From contig CANKOI010000003.1 in the NCBI GenBank assembly GCA_947484175.1, forward strand, positions 1 to 64,000: a stretch of DNA of 64,000 bases, given 5' to 3'. Shown here in pieces: positions 43,337 to 54,851 of this stretch. The stretch's first letter is position 1, and every line of letters starts with the position of its first letter. Below the pieces are notes generated by a model. The model made no database searches. It was not told where the DNA came from and was given only the letters and a program-made list of their open reading frames with translations. Both the position numbers and the translations under genes were made by a program. Origin of the DNA: Deltaproteobacteria bacterium. GTDB taxonomy: Bacteria; Myxococcota_A; UBA796; SXON01.

Positions 43337-45610
43337 TCAGTCGGCAGCGGTGGCGAAGTCGAACGTCACCTTGCCGTCGGCGAGGCCCGCCTCCACGCTG
43401 CCGCCCTTGGCCAGGCGACCGAAAAGTAGCTCGTCGGCGAGCGGTTTCTTGAGGTGCTCTTGAATGACGCGGCTCATCTCGCGCGCACCGAACTCCGGCT
43501 TGTAGCCTTCGTTGCCGAGCCACTCGCGCAGCTCGGGCGTGATCCGCAAAGTGACGTCGCGCGACTGGAGCTGCGCGCTCAGCTCGCGCACGAACTTGTC
43601 GACGACCTGGAGGATCACGGGGCGGCTGAGCGCGGCGAACACCACGCTGCCGTCGAGCCGATTGCGGAACTCCGGGGGAAAAACACGCGTGATCGCTTCG
43701 GAGACCTTCCCCTCCACCCCCGGAGCCGAGAAGCCCACGGAGCCCTTCGCGGCTTCTCGCGCCCCGGCGTTCGTCGTAAGAATGAGCACCACGTTGCGGA
43801 AGTCGGCCTTCTTGCCGTTGTTGTCGGTCAACGAGGCGTTGTCCATCACCTGAAGCAGGATGTTGAAGATCTGCGGATGCGCCTTCTCCAGCTCATCCAG
43901 CACGAGCACGACGTGGGGGTTGCGCGCCACGGCCCCGGTGAGCAGCCCTTCCTGGTCGAACCCGACGTAGCCGGGGGGGGCCCCGATCAGGCGCGAGACG
44001 GTGTGGGACTCGCTGTACTCCGACATGTCGAAGCGCAGGAAGGTGACGCCCAGCACCTCGGCGAGCTGCTTGGCCAGCTCGGTCTTGCCTACACCGGTGG
44101 GGCCAGAGAACAGGAAGCAGCCGACCGGCTTGTTGGGGGAGCCGAGCCCAGCGCGGTTCAGCTTGATGACCGAGCTGATCGCGTCGATCGCCTCGTCTTG
44201 CCCGAAGATGCGCTCCTTGAGCTCCCGCCCCAGCGTCTGCAAGTTCTGGGTTTCTTCGGCGCTGACACTCTTGGGCGGAATGCGCGCCATGCGCGCCACG
44301 ACGGTCTCCACCTCGGGGAGCCCTACCACTCCGCCCGGGTCGGCTAGCCGGCTGGCCGCGCCGGCTTCATCCACCACGTCGATCGCCTTGTCGGGCAGGA
44401 AACGTTCGTTGATGTAGCGGGCCGAGAGGCGCGCGGCGGCGTCGAGCGCTTCGGCCGTGTACGTGATGCCGTGGTGCGTTTCGTACTGCGAACGCAGCCC
44501 CTCGAGGATGAGCACGGTCTCCTCGACCGAGGGCTCGCCCACCTCGATCGTTTGGAAGCGCCTGGCGAACGCACGGTCCTTGCCGAACGCCTGCCGATAT
44601 TCCTGGTGCGTGGTGCTGCCGATGCAGCGGAGCTCGCCGTTCGCGAGCGCGGGCTTGAGGATGTTCGACGCATCCATCGCGCCTCCGCTCACCGCACCGG
44701 CGCCGATCACCGTGTGGATCTCGTCGATGAACAGGATCGACTCGGGGCTCTCTCGCAGCACGTCGATCACGCCTTTGAGCCGCTCCTCGAAGTCGCCGCG
44801 GTAGCGTGTGCCCGCCACGAGCGCGCCCATGTCGAGCGCGTGGATGATGCAGGGTTTGAGGAGGTCGGGCACCTGGCCTTCGACGATCGCACGCGCCAGG
44901 CCCTCCACGATGGCGGTTTTCCCCACGCCCGCGTCGCCCAGGTACAGGGGATTGTTCTTGCGGCGGCGCGCCAACACCTGAATCGTTCGCTGAAGCTCGG
45001 CGGTTCGGCCGATCAGCGGGTCGATCTTTCCGGCCTTCGCTCGCTCGTTGAGGTTGATGCAGAACTGCTTGAGCGGGTTCGACGCGGGCTTCGTTTCGCC
45101 GGTCTCGCCACCCGCCCCCTCGAGCTCGCGGCGCTCCGGCACCTTGCGCCGGCCGTGGGCGATGAACGAGGTCACGTCGAGCTTCTCGATGCCCTGCTCG
45201 GCGAGCATGTGCACCGCGTGGGAGTCCTCTTCGGAAAAGAGCGCGACCAGCACGTTGGGGCCGCGGATTTCCGTCTTCCCGCTGGACTGCACGTGCAGCG
45301 CGGCGCGGTTCAGCACGCGCCGGAACGCCTCGGTGTGGACCGGCTCTTCCGGGAGCTTGGCCTTCGCCTTGGCCTTCGGCTTCGCCACCGGCTCCGCCAC
45401 CGGGACGGTTTCGAGGGTTTCGAAGAACGCATCGAGCGCCAACTCAATCTGTTTGAGGTCGGCGCCACACGCTTCGAGGCACTCCGACGACGTGGGGTCG
45501 GTGAGGAGCGCGTAGAGCACGTGCTCAAGGGTGATGAATTCGTGGCCGCGTTCCCGAGCCTCGTCGAGGGCCAGGGAAAGGGCAATGCTCAGCTCGCGGG
45601 AGAGGGTCAC
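43337..45610 (-). CDS. clpA: ATP-dependent Clp protease ATP-binding subunit ClpA
   Basis: '[16 protein letters not shown]', '[18 protein letters not shown]', '[21 protein letters not shown]', '[16 protein letters not shown]'. Confidence 0.96.
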   Translation of the reverse strand: MTLSRELSIALSLALDEARERGHEFITLEHVLYALLTDPTSSECLEACGADLKQIELALDAFFETLETVPVAEPVAKPKAKAKAKLPEEPVHTEAFRRVLNRAALHVQSSGKTEIRGPNVLVALFSEEDSHAVHMLAEQGIEKLDVTSFIAHGRRKVPERRELEGAGGETGETKPASNPLKQFCINLNERAKAGKIDPLIGRTAELQRTIQVLARRRKNNPLYLGDAGVGKTAIVEGLARAIVEGQVPDLLKPCIIHALDMGALVAGTRYRGDFEERLKGVIDVLRESPESILFIDEIHTVIGAGAVSGGAMDASNILKPALANGELRCIGSTTHQEYRQAFGKDRAFARRFQTIEVGEPSVEETVLILEGLRSQYETHHGITYTAEALDAAARLSARYINERFLPDKAIDVVDEAGAASRLADPGGVVGLPEVETVVARMARIPPKSVSAEETQNLQTLGRELKERIFGQDEAIDAISSVIKLNRAGLGSPNKPVGCFLFSGPTGVGKTELAKQLAEVLGVTFLRFDMSEYSESHTVSRLIGAPPGYVGFDQEGLLTGAVARNPHVVLVLDELEKAHPQIFNILLQVMDNASLTDNNGKKADFRNVVLILTTNAGAREAAKGSVGFSAPGVEGKVSEAITRVFPPEFRNRLDGSVVFAALSRPVILQVVDKFVRELSAQLQSRDVTLRITPELREWLGNEGYKPEFGAREMSRVIQEHLKKPLADELLFGRLAKGGSVEAGLADGKVTFDFATAAD

Positions 45611-45915
45611 TCAGGCTCCGTCGTCACCAACAGGGGATAGGCACGCGATCGGGCGAGGTCCATCGCCTGGCCACTCTTGGCTTCGGCAATCTCCCGGGGG
45701 TAGATGCCGGCGATGCCCTTTCCTGATCGGTGCACCGACAGCATGATGCGGGTGGACTCCAGCCGACTCTTCCGGAAGACATTCATGAGCACCTCCGTGA
45801 CGAACTCCATGGTGGTGTAGTCGTCGTTGTGGAGCACGGCCTTGAACATCTTGGGGCGTTCCACCTTCGGTTTGGTGGCGGTTTGCCCGTCGTCCTGGGG
45901 GTTGTGGTGCGGCAT
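45607..45915 (-). CDS. clpS: ClpS adaptor
   Basis: 'PKMFKAVLHNDDYTTMEFVTEVLMNVFRKS...IMLSVHRSGKGIAGIYPREIAEAK'. Confidence 0.95.
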   Translation of the reverse strand: MPHHNPQDDGQTATKPKVERPKMFKAVLHNDDYTTMEFVTEVLMNVFRKSRLESTRIMLSVHRSGKGIAGIYPREIAEAKSGQAMDLARSRAYPLLVTTEPE

Positions 45916-45950
45916 ACCCGGAAGCTAACCCCGCGCTCTCTCGCACAAAG

Positions 45951-46026
45951 TGGAGCGGGTGAAGGGAATCGAACCCTCGACAACTAGCTTGGGAAGCTAG
46001 CGCTCTACCAACTGAGCTACACCCGC
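45951..46026 (-). tRNA. tRNA-Gly(CCC), CCA encoded
   Basis: GCGGGTG acceptor / CACCCGC, anticodon stem-loop CTAGC-TTCCCAA-GCTAG, T-loop TTCGATT, CCA. Confidence 0.93.
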
Positions 46027-46068
46027 CTGCCGCGTGCATCTAATCGCGGCGTCCCATAGGGGCAAGAC

Positions 46069-49000
46069 GTGTCAGTGAAGCCTCCCGCCCGCCGCCGTCG
46101 TCGCCGCAGCCGCGCGTGGTGGATCGTTCCCACCTTCGTACTGGTGGCATTGGCGCTGGTGATTCGGACGGACCTCGTCACTCGGGTGGCCGGGAATGCG
46201 ATCCAGGTGCTGGCGGAACGGGCGCTGGGCGAAGAGGTGACGATTGGCGCTGTGACCGTTTCTTACTTCCCGCCCGAGGTGGGCCTCGAGGGGGTGGTGG
46301 TGAGCCATCGGGCCGATGGGGAGCGGATCGTGGGCGTGCGGAGTGTGCGAGCCCGGCTCGGCGTGCACGACTGGCGGCCGGGGATCGTGGAGCTGCGGGT
46401 GGAGCGACCCGACGTTCTGGTGCACGTCGACGCCGACGGACTCCGGGAGTTTCGTGACGGAGCCACCTCGAGCGGCCCCTTGCCGGATGCCTTCCCGTGG
46501 CTCGCGCTCACCGTGGTTGACGGACACGTGCGGGTGGAGGGCGTCGACTTTAAGGCGGAGGTCTCCGACATCGAGGTCTTCACCGAACTCGACGGCCGGC
46601 TCGATCTCGCCTGGGGTTCGGCGCATGTGCAGCGCGAGGGCATCCACGAACGTGCAGGGCCCACGCGGTTCAAACACGTGGCTCTCACCCCGCGCAGCAT
46701 CGAGGCGCCCGCTGTAGACATCACCTTCGACCACCTCGCGGTGGAGGGGCGCTTCTCCGCGAGCGTAGACGGCCCCCTCGGCGGCGACCTCGCGTTCACC
46801 GTGGGCCTGCCCGCCTTCACCACCGATGCTACCGATCCGCGGAGCTTCGTCGACGGCACCGTACACCTCGACGTTTCCCTGTCGGGCGACCTCGACGCCC
46901 CGGTGGTGGATGCCCGCCTGGCCACGGAAAACATCGTGGCGTGGAGGGTGGACTCTCTGGACGTTCCCCACGCGCTGAACCTCGGCGCCATCACGGGGCC
47001 GCTGCACTTCGAAGGCCACCTGCTCACCGCTGACCGCCTCGCTGTGCCGTGGGGGGATGGCCACGTGAGCGTGCAGGCCGAGGTCGACACCGAAGCCCGT
47101 ACCCTCACGGCCGCAGTCACCGCAGAGGGCATCCACCTTGGCCGCGTCCTGCGGCAAACGGGCGGCTTCACCGCACCCTGGATCGACTTTCCGGCCGACG
47201 TGGAAACCCACGTGAAGGGCACCCTCGACCCCCTCCACCTCGAGGGGCCCTTCGAGATCGTGTTCACCGACCTGATCGTGCGGAACGGTCCGTACGACAG
47301 CCGGGCCGAGTTGATGCTCGACGTGCCGCGAGGCCGGGTGTCGGGCGACCTCGATCTCGACGCGGAGCACATCGTGATCGACGCGACCGATGTTCGATTC
47401 GGTCCCGCCCACGGGAACGTGTGGGCGGACCTCGCCTTCGGAGAGCCCGTAGCAGTGAATCTCCGCACCGAGCTGCGCGACCTCGACCTCGGTTGGCTCC
47501 AGCCGCTCGCCGGCGCGGGCCTCGGCGGTCGAGCTCACCTACAAGGCTCGCTCGTCGGCTCGCCGGGCGACTTCGTCGCCCTCGCCGACCTCGAGGTGAT
47601 CGACGCGCAGGTGCTGCAGCTCGGGATCGCCGACCGGCTCACCGCGCACCTTGACAGTGACCTCGACACGCTCGAGTTCTCGGGCCTCCGCGGTGAGCTG
47701 GGCCAGACGCTCTACGCCGGCAACTACACGCTGGCTCTCGGCGGCGAGGAGCTGTGGATGGACACCCAGATCGCCATCCCGGAGGGCCGCCTGAGCGATC
47801 TGTCGGGCATCTTCGTCGAGCTGGGCGATCTGGATGGGTCGGTCGTGGCCAACGCGGTGCTCCGGGGTCCGCCCACGCGTCTCACGGGCGAGGTGCATGC
47901 CGAGTTGACGGGCGTGAACCTGTACGGGGAGCACGGCTTTGACGGCGCGGCCGTGGCCTGGATGGACGACGGCATCCTCACGATCGATGATCTGGCCTTG
48001 CGCCGTGGGGAGTCCTCGCTGCTGGCTCGAGGCACGGTGGGGCGCGGCTACGCCATGAACGTGGAGCTGCTCACGGATGGCGTGCGGCTCGAAGGGTTGG
48101 ACTACTTGCGACACTCGCCGGTGGACATCGCGGGCGGGGTGGTGGCCGACGTGCAACTGGAGGGCACCCTGTTTGACTGGGCCCCCCGCGGTCGGGTGCG
48201 GGCCTCGCCGGTATTCGTGAGTGGCCGGGCGGTGCAGCCGAGCGAGGTGCGGTTCCGAACGGACAACGAGGGGCGACTCGTGTGGGAAGGTGAACTCCTC
48301 GGTGGCACCGGCGTCGTGGGTGGCCGCCTCTCCCTGCGCGGAGAGCAGGCGTACGATGTGAACGCCACCTTCGACACCTTCCCGGTTGACGTGATCTACC
48401 CCTTCGGCGCCGATGGCACGCGCGTGGAAGCCACGGTGAGCGGCGAGTTGGAGCTGGCCGGTCGGCTGGGCGACGACCCCACCCCCGTGGACGTCGAAGC
48501 CCGCTTCGACCGGGTGCGCTTGGCGTGGAACGGGCACGAGCTCCGCAACGAGGAGGACTGGGTCGTGGCGGTCCATGGCCGCTCGGTCCAAGTGCCGGGT
48601 CTGTCGTTGGCCGATGGCCGCGGCACCCGACTCGGGCTGGAAGGGTGGACCACCGCCGACGGGCGGGTGAACTTTCGAGGGGGCGGGCCCTTCGACCTTG
48701 ATTTGGCCCGCATGGTGGCGCCGGGCGTTTCGCTGGCCGAGGGCGCAGCCACCCTCGATGTGGAGTTCAGCCCCTCAGCGGGGCCCCACGGATTCAAGGC
48801 CACGGTGAAGTCGAAAGACGCCACGATTCGCACGGAGTACTTCCCTGCCACCTTCACGGGCCTCGGCTTCGAGGTGGCGGCCGACGGCGACCGGTACGTG
48901 CTCCACCGCGTAGAAGCGGAGGTGGGCGGGGGGCGGCTGGCGGGGGGCGGCACCATCAGCGCAGAAGGCGGCTGGCCCACAGCGTTCAACCTTGAGGCCT

Positions 49001-49980
49001 CCCTCCGAGACGCACGGGTGCAGTACCTGGACTACTTGCCCGCCTTGGTGGGCGACGCCGACCTCACCTTCGACGGCCCCGTGGGCGACCTGCTCATGGG
49101 GGGACGCATCGACATCCAGGACATGGAGTTCCGCGAGCGGGTGGACTGGGAGGCGCGGATCGTGGCGCTGCAGTCGAGTCGCCTCACCGACTCGGCCCAC
49201 GCCGAACGTGAGGACTACTTCAGCATGGACCTCGCGGTGTCGGCGCCCGGAACGATCCGCCTCCGCAACAACCTCGCGGACGCTACGGCCAGCGCCGATC
49301 TCCGCATCGTCGGCGACACCGCTCGCCCCGGCATGACCGGCAACATCATCGTCGATCCCGGGGGTCGGATGTACCTTCAGGACCGGCAGTTCGAGCTCAC
49401 CCGCGGCGAGATGCGCTACCGCGACCCCTATTCGTTCGACCCGGAGATCGACTTTCTCCTCGAAACCGAAGTGAACGGGCGCGAGCAGGACTACCGCGTG
49501 GACTACCGCGTGTCCGGACCGTTCTCCAACTGGGCCACCTCCACGACGAGTGACCCCTACCTCTCTCAGGCCGACATCAACACGCTCCTGTTGTTCGGGA
49601 TGACGAGGGAGGAGTTCGAGCAGTACGGCGGCATGGCGGCGGCGGCGCTCGCGGCTCAGGCCACCGACCTCCTCGCCGCGCAGGTGGCGGCGAACCCGGC
49701 GCAGCTCGTGGACCGGTGGAACCTCGTGAGCGGCGTGAACGCTCGCGGCACCCCGACGCTCGACAGCAACTGGCGCGTAGTCGCGGCCAAGGAGTTTCTC
49801 GGCTTCACGGCCACGGGGGAGCTCGACCTCGCGGACTACGATCTGTACCTATCGCTGGAGCGGCGTGTCACCCGCAACTTCTTCGCCACGGCCTACGCCA
49901 CCACCCAGGAGGAGGGCCGCTCGCTCGACTTCGGATCGGCCCTGGGAACCGAGATCAAGTACCGCTGGGAGCTCGATTGA
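46069..49980 (+). CDS. tamB: Translocation and assembly module TamB-like (DUF490)
   Basis: 1303 aa, N-terminal TM, beta-rich repeats, C-terminal 'DPGGRMYLQDRQFELTRGEMRYRDPYSFDPEIDFLLETEV...YLSQADINTLLLFGMTREE'. Confidence 0.9.
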   Translation: MSVKPPARRRRRRSRAWWIVPTFVLVALALVIRTDLVTRVAGNAIQVLAERALGEEVTIGAVTVSYFPPEVGLEGVVVSHRADGERIVGVRSVRARLGVHDWRPGIVELRVERPDVLVHVDADGLREFRDGATSSGPLPDAFPWLALTVVDGHVRVEGVDFKAEVSDIEVFTELDGRLDLAWGSAHVQREGIHERAGPTRFKHVALTPRSIEAPAVDITFDHLAVEGRFSASVDGPLGGDLAFTVGLPAFTTDATDPRSFVDGTVHLDVSLSGDLDAPVVDARLATENIVAWRVDSLDVPHALNLGAITGPLHFEGHLLTADRLAVPWGDGHVSVQAEVDTEARTLTAAVTAEGIHLGRVLRQTGGFTAPWIDFPADVETHVKGTLDPLHLEGPFEIVFTDLIVRNGPYDSRAELMLDVPRGRVSGDLDLDAEHIVIDATDVRFGPAHGNVWADLAFGEPVAVNLRTELRDLDLGWLQPLAGAGLGGRAHLQGSLVGSPGDFVALADLEVIDAQVLQLGIADRLTAHLDSDLDTLEFSGLRGELGQTLYAGNYTLALGGEELWMDTQIAIPEGRLSDLSGIFVELGDLDGSVVANAVLRGPPTRLTGEVHAELTGVNLYGEHGFDGAAVAWMDDGILTIDDLALRRGESSLLARGTVGRGYAMNVELLTDGVRLEGLDYLRHSPVDIAGGVVADVQLEGTLFDWAPRGRVRASPVFVSGRAVQPSEVRFRTDNEGRLVWEGELLGGTGVVGGRLSLRGEQAYDVNATFDTFPVDVIYPFGADGTRVEATVSGELELAGRLGDDPTPVDVEARFDRVRLAWNGHELRNEEDWVVAVHGRSVQVPGLSLADGRGTRLGLEGWTTADGRVNFRGGGPFDLDLARMVAPGVSLAEGAATLDVEFSPSAGPHGFKATVKSKDATIRTEYFPATFTGLGFEVAADGDRYVLHRVEAEVGGGRLAGGGTISAEGGWPTAFNLEASLRDARVQYLDYLPALVGDADLTFDGPVGDLLMGGRIDIQDMEFRERVDWEARIVALQSSRLTDSAHAEREDYFSMDLAVSAPGTIRLRNNLADATASADLRIVGDTARPGMTGNIIVDPGGRMYLQDRQFELTRGEMRYRDPYSFDPEIDFLLETEVNGREQDYRVDYRVSGPFSNWATSTTSDPYLSQADINTLLLFGMTREEFEQYGGMAAAALAAQATDLLAAQVAANPAQLVDRWNLVSGVNARGTPTLDSNWRVVAAKEFLGFTATGELDLADYDLYLSLERRVTRNFFATAYATTQEEGRSLDFGSALGTEIKYRWELD

Positions 49981-52900
49981 GCCTGCTCCTCGTGGCCCTG
50001 TGGTCTGCGTTCGCCTCCGCTGCTGAGCCGGAGTCCCCCGCACCCGACGACCTCCTCGCCCACACCGGGCAGCTTGTGGCGTTTGTGACCATCACGGCGC
50101 CCCGCGGTGGCCTGGCCCAGGAACCGCTCGATCCCCTGCTGCGGGTGCGGCAGGACGGCATCTTCCGCCCCGGCGACATGCGCCAGGATGTGGCGACGCT
50201 CTTTCGCGCTGGCCAGTTCGCGCAGGTGGAGGCGTGGCTCTACCCCTGGCCGGTGCAGCTTCCCACGGGCGAAGAAGCCGAAGGGGTGCGGCTTGAGTAT
50301 CGGGTTTATCCCCAGCCACGCATCGCCAAGCTGGTCGTAAACGGCGCACGAACCTTTCCCGTCCCCGAATTGCTCGGGCGCCTCGGCCTCGCGAACGGCG
50401 ACGTGTGGGCGCACGACGACCCCGGCCGATGGGAAGCTGCCGTCGCCGAGGCGTACGTCGCTCGCGGGTGGCCTTCCGCCCGTGCCACTCTCGCGCGCAC
50501 CGTGGACGATGACGGAAATGTGGAGCTGTTGTTCACCGTGGAGGAGGGCGATCCCAGGCGGATCGTGGAGCTGCGGGTGCGCCCGACCGCGGCCCTGGGC
50601 GAAGCCGAGGCGCGAGCCATCCTCGAGCGGAACGGCCTCCGCGTGGGTCTCCCCTGGACCGACGCCGCTCTCCGCGACGCGCAGGACGCCGTGGTGCGTC
50701 GACTTCACGACTACCCGTCCCGATTCTTGTGGTGGCGGCGGGACTGGTGGCCCGAGGCCCGCGTGAACCTCAAGGTGATGCCGGAGGCCGGCGGCGACCG
50801 CATCTCGTTGCTCGTGGAGGAGCGCCGCCCGTGGACCATCGAGCTCTCCGACGAGGCCAACCGTCGGGATCTGCCCGACGAAGAAGCGCTTGTGGAAGGA
50901 ATGGCGCTGGATGGCGGAGCCCGGCTGCGCCGCGAGTTCGCGGCCGAAGCCACCGCCGAGCTGAACGACCGGGCCACCCGCGCCGGCTTCGTAGACGCCA
51001 AGGTGGACGTTCGGGTGGAGGAGACGGAGCAGCGCGTGCAGCTCACGATCGGCGGTACCGCCGGACCTCGCTACGCGCTCAAGCGAGTTCGGACCACCGG
51101 CGAGGTGATTGACCCCGACCTGCTGGGCGCCGCCAGTTCCGGCTTCCTGACCGGTTGCTCCGGGGGCGGCCGCTACGCCTTGGAATCGGGTGCCGTCGCG
51201 CGCGCCCACGCCCGCAGCGACCGCTTTCTCTGCCAGGCCACCGCAGAGTCGGCGCGTGAGGTCCTCCCCCCGCCGCTGTTGGGTCGACAGACGCTCACCC
51301 CCGAAGCGGCGGATCGGGCCGCTGCCGACATCGCGGAGTTCTATCGGTCGCAGGGCTACCCTTCGGTGGTGGTGGCGCGAACCCGGTTCGAGCGACTCGG
51401 CGAGGTGCGGGGGCGCCAGCAGCCGGTGGAACTGGGGTACGAAGTGACGGCCGGGCTGCGCGTGCGGGTCGTGGGTGTCGAGGTGACCGGCGGCGCGCCG
51501 GGGGTGCCGGGCAAGGAGTTCTTCGCCGACCTTCTCGGCAAGCCGCTGAACCCCAACGCGGTAGACGAACGGACGCGCCGGATCGTGGAGCGGCATCAGG
51601 AGCGGGGCTTCCTGCACGCGGACGCCCGTGTTTCCACCGAGCTGGACGAGGCGGGCACCGGTGCGCGCCTCAGGGTGGCGGTGGTGCCGGGGCCCATCGT
51701 GATGGTGCGCTCCGTGCTTGTGCGCGGGCATAGCCGCACGCGACGTGAAACGATCGAACGGCCGATCGAGCTCGCCGCCGGAGACCCGATCTCGCCCAGC
51801 GCGCTCTCCGATCTGCGCCGGGAGCTTTACGAACTGGGGGTGTTTTCTAAGGTGAGCGTGGAGGCCGAGGGCGACGAAGATCGGCTCAAGGACGTGGTGG
51901 TTTCGGTGGATGAACAGCGCAACCTCGCCTTCGAGGTGGGCGGTGGGCTGGCCACCGACAATGGCGCCGCTGTTTTCCTCCGCGCTCGCCACCGAAACCT
52001 CGGCGGCCTCGCGCACCGCCTTACACTCTACGGTCAGGCCGGCGTGGGGTGGCTCGGCGACAGTTGGACGCCGGACTGGGTCGCGCCGGAGTGGAAGGCG
52101 GCATTGCGCTACGAGGCTCCGAACCAGCCCACCCGCGGGGAGCGGGTGGCGGTCGATGTGTTGTTCAACGAAGAGCAGCAGGAACGCAGCTACCGGATCC
52201 AGCGCTCAGGCGGCGGCGTGGGCGTGCGACTGCGGCTGGGCCGCAGCGCAACGGCCGAGCTGGGCTACCGGGCCCAGTACCGGCGCCTGCTCGACATCGA
52301 TACCGGCGTGCTGGTGGCCGGCGATGTCTGGGCCGACGAGCTCGGGGTCACCGACCTTGCCGACCCGGTCCCGGTGCTGCCGAGCTTGGGGCGGTGGGCC
52401 AGCGGTATTGAGGCGAGCTTCGTGATTGACCTGCGCAATGACGTTGCGGCGGCCACACGCGGAGGCCTCGGCAGCGTTTCGATTCGGGTGAACGACGACC
52501 TCCTGAGCGATCTGGCGTTCGTGCGAGCCGAGGGCAGCTGGACCCAACTCGTTCCCGTGGGCGGCTTCGGCCTCGTCTTGCGTGCGCGGGGCGGGCTCGC
52601 GGCCTCACCCGAAGGCACGCTCACGCTCCCGATCGAGGACCGATTCAGCGCGGGAGGGGGCGGCTCGTTCCGCGGTTTCGACGTGGACCAGGTGGGCCCC
52701 GCCAACCACGTGAGCGCCGAGGCGATTGAGTACCCCGAGGCGATCGAGCCGATCGTGGACTGGTCGCAGCGGGATGCGGCGGGCCGATGGGTGTCGACCG
52801 GCGGCGACAGCATGGCGATCGCCACGGTGGAGCTCGACATCCCCTTCTCGCGTTTGGGTTTTTCGAACGGGTCGACGTGGCAGCTGGCGTTCTTTGGCGA

Positions 52901-53111
52901 CGTGGGCAACGTGTGGTGGCTTTCGCCGACGGTCACCACCGACTCCATGACGGAAGGCATCGACCCCTTTCTGCGCGTGGGCGCGGGCATCGGGCTGCGT
53001 CGCGCCACGCCCATCGGCCCTCTCCAACTCGACCTCGGCTTCAACCCGGCACCGCTGAGCTATCGTGAGGAGGTGATCGCCCGGCTGCACTTCGCCGTGG
53101 GAGCGTTGTGA
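49977..53111 (+). CDS. tamA: BamA/TamA-family outer membrane assembly protein
   Basis: TTG start at 49977 (TTGA overlap with tamB); POTRA-like repeats; barrel 'RFSAGGGGSFRGFDVDQVGP', C-terminal 'ARLHFAVGAL'. Confidence 0.88.
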   Translation: MSLLLVALWSAFASAAEPESPAPDDLLAHTGQLVAFVTITAPRGGLAQEPLDPLLRVRQDGIFRPGDMRQDVATLFRAGQFAQVEAWLYPWPVQLPTGEEAEGVRLEYRVYPQPRIAKLVVNGARTFPVPELLGRLGLANGDVWAHDDPGRWEAAVAEAYVARGWPSARATLARTVDDDGNVELLFTVEEGDPRRIVELRVRPTAALGEAEARAILERNGLRVGLPWTDAALRDAQDAVVRRLHDYPSRFLWWRRDWWPEARVNLKVMPEAGGDRISLLVEERRPWTIELSDEANRRDLPDEEALVEGMALDGGARLRREFAAEATAELNDRATRAGFVDAKVDVRVEETEQRVQLTIGGTAGPRYALKRVRTTGEVIDPDLLGAASSGFLTGCSGGGRYALESGAVARAHARSDRFLCQATAESAREVLPPPLLGRQTLTPEAADRAAADIAEFYRSQGYPSVVVARTRFERLGEVRGRQQPVELGYEVTAGLRVRVVGVEVTGGAPGVPGKEFFADLLGKPLNPNAVDERTRRIVERHQERGFLHADARVSTELDEAGTGARLRVAVVPGPIVMVRSVLVRGHSRTRRETIERPIELAAGDPISPSALSDLRRELYELGVFSKVSVEAEGDEDRLKDVVVSVDEQRNLAFEVGGGLATDNGAAVFLRARHRNLGGLAHRLTLYGQAGVGWLGDSWTPDWVAPEWKAALRYEAPNQPTRGERVAVDVLFNEEQQERSYRIQRSGGGVGVRLRLGRSATAELGYRAQYRRLLDIDTGVLVAGDVWADELGVTDLADPVPVLPSLGRWASGIEASFVIDLRNDVAAATRGGLGSVSIRVNDDLLSDLAFVRAEGSWTQLVPVGGFGLVLRARGGLAASPEGTLTLPIEDRFSAGGGGSFRGFDVDQVGPANHVSAEAIEYPEAIEPIVDWSQRDAAGRWVSTGGDSMAIATVELDIPFSRLGFSNGSTWQLAFFGDVGNVWWLSPTVTTDSMTEGIDPFLRVGAGIGLRRATPIGPLQLDLGFNPAPLSYREEVIARLHFAVGAL

Positions 53112-54847
53112 AGGAACGGCGGGTGCTGCTTTCGGTCGGTGCGGCGTGCGTACTGCTCGTGCTGTGGCCCGTGGTGCTGCACCCCAGAGCGCAGGCGCTG
53201 GGGCTGCAGTTCGTGGACGGGTTCGGCACCCAGTGGTGGTTCTGGTACCTCGGCGAGGTGCTGGCCGGGCGGCAGGACCTCGTTCATACCGACCTGCTGT
53301 TCTTCCCCACCGGCAAGGACGTCTTCGCCCATACCGGCGGCAACCTTCTCGACGCCCTCTTTGCGTGGCCGCTCCGCGCCGTTCTCGGCCCGACTGCCGG
53401 CTACAACGTGTGGGTGGGCGTGGTGGTGGCCACCAACTACGCGGCGGGGTGCCGCCTCGGCTCGGCCTTCACGGGCAAGCCTGCTTGGCTGGCCGGCGCG
53501 GCCCTCGCGCTCAATCCTTGGGTACTGCAGGAGATCAGCAGCGGGCGCCCGACCCAGGCGTGGATTGCGCTGCCTGCGGTCGCGCTCGCTGGGGTGTGGG
53601 CGGCCAGAACGGCGGGGGGGGCGGTGTGGACGGGCCTCGCGGTGGCGGGGTCGGGGTGGCTGTACTGGTACGGCGGCCTCACCACCGGCGTCGTAGCGGT
53701 GGTGGCCGGATTGCTTCGCCTTCTGCTGCTTTCGGAGCGCGGCCGGAGTCTCCTCGTTCTTGGTGGCGCTGCGGTCGTGGCGGCCTCCGCGGTGGCGCCG
53801 GGGGTCTGGTTCATGCACGAGCAGATCGCAGCCGGGGCGGTGCCAGGGTTGCTTCTGCTCGAAGGCACCGGCCTCATCGCCCCGCTGTCCCTCGGCACGG
53901 CTGAAGGGGGCCGGGGCGGGCTCCAGGTGCTGGCGCCGCTCCTCGGCCGGAGCGGCGGGCTCGCGGAGGTCGATGGCGTGCTCCGGTTCTCGCCGGGGCA
54001 GCCGTCGTTGAGCTTCGCGAGCGGCATCGGAGCTGCGGTGGCCGCCTTCGTGGCGTGGAGGTCGGGACACAGGCGGGCACTTGCCGCCGCGGTGGCCGTG
54101 GTCTTCACAGGCCTGATGCTTGCTTGTGGTCCGGCGATCGTCGTCGGGGACGAGCTCGTGCTGAACCGCCCCTGGGTGTGGCTGGTGTCGCACGTCGACA
54201 TCCTCCGCCGTTGGTGGTGGCCGGCGCGCGCCGTAGTCGCGGTGTTTCTCGGCCTGGTGGCGCTGTTGCCGCTCCTCCCGCGGGCGTGGGGGTTCCGCTG
54301 GCTCTTTCTGGTAGCGATCGGCGTGGAGGGTTTTCGCACCCAGCAGCTGCCGATGCCTTCTTGGAGTGCGCGAGTGCCGGCGCCCCTCGAGTGCCTGCGC
54401 AACGCGCCTCCCGGTGCCGTGATCGACCTGCCTCTGCTCTCCAACCAGCGCAACCTGTGGTTCCAAACCGAGCATCACCACCCCCTGCTGTCGGGAATGC
54501 TGGTCCTCAGCCCGGAGTTTGGGAGCGCTCCGGTCAATGCCCTGCGGGCCGAGAACTCTTTGCTGGACCTCTTGCTCGACCTCGGCGAGCGCCATTACAC
54601 CCGCGAGCCCACCTTCGACGAGGCTGACCGCACCTCGCTCCTCGCGGCTGGCTACCGCTACGTGCTGGTCGACCAGAGCCGCTTCTGGACCCTCCGCCCC
54701 GGCGGCGAAACGGTGCAACGCAAGTCCACCTGGCCGCGCCTCCAACGGCTCCTGCGACCGCTCCTCGGCGAAGCGGTGATCGACGCAGACGGGGTTGCGC
54801 TGTACACCCTCGATGCGAGTCCGCTGGAGTGTGCCCCCTCACCCTGA
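53108..54847 (+). CDS. Polytopic membrane protein, GT-C glycosyltransferase-like
   Basis: Many TM helices; 'FVDGFGTQWWFWYLGEVLAGRQDLVHTDLLFFPTGKDVFAHTGGNLLDAL'. Confidence 0.65.
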   Translation: MKERRVLLSVGAACVLLVLWPVVLHPRAQALGLQFVDGFGTQWWFWYLGEVLAGRQDLVHTDLLFFPTGKDVFAHTGGNLLDALFAWPLRAVLGPTAGYNVWVGVVVATNYAAGCRLGSAFTGKPAWLAGAALALNPWVLQEISSGRPTQAWIALPAVALAGVWAARTAGGAVWTGLAVAGSGWLYWYGGLTTGVVAVVAGLLRLLLLSERGRSLLVLGGAAVVAASAVAPGVWFMHEQIAAGAVPGLLLLEGTGLIAPLSLGTAEGGRGGLQVLAPLLGRSGGLAEVDGVLRFSPGQPSLSFASGIGAAVAAFVAWRSGHRRALAAAVAVVFTGLMLACGPAIVVGDELVLNRPWVWLVSHVDILRRWWWPARAVVAVFLGLVALLPLLPRAWGFRWLFLVAIGVEGFRTQQLPMPSWSARVPAPLECLRNAPPGAVIDLPLLSNQRNLWFQTEHHHPLLSGMLVLSPEFGSAPVNALRAENSLLDLLLDLGERHYTREPTFDEADRTSLLAAGYRYVLVDQSRFWTLRPGGETVQRKSTWPRLQRLLRPLLGEAVIDADGVALYTLDASPLECAPSP

Positions 54848-54851
54848 CCGA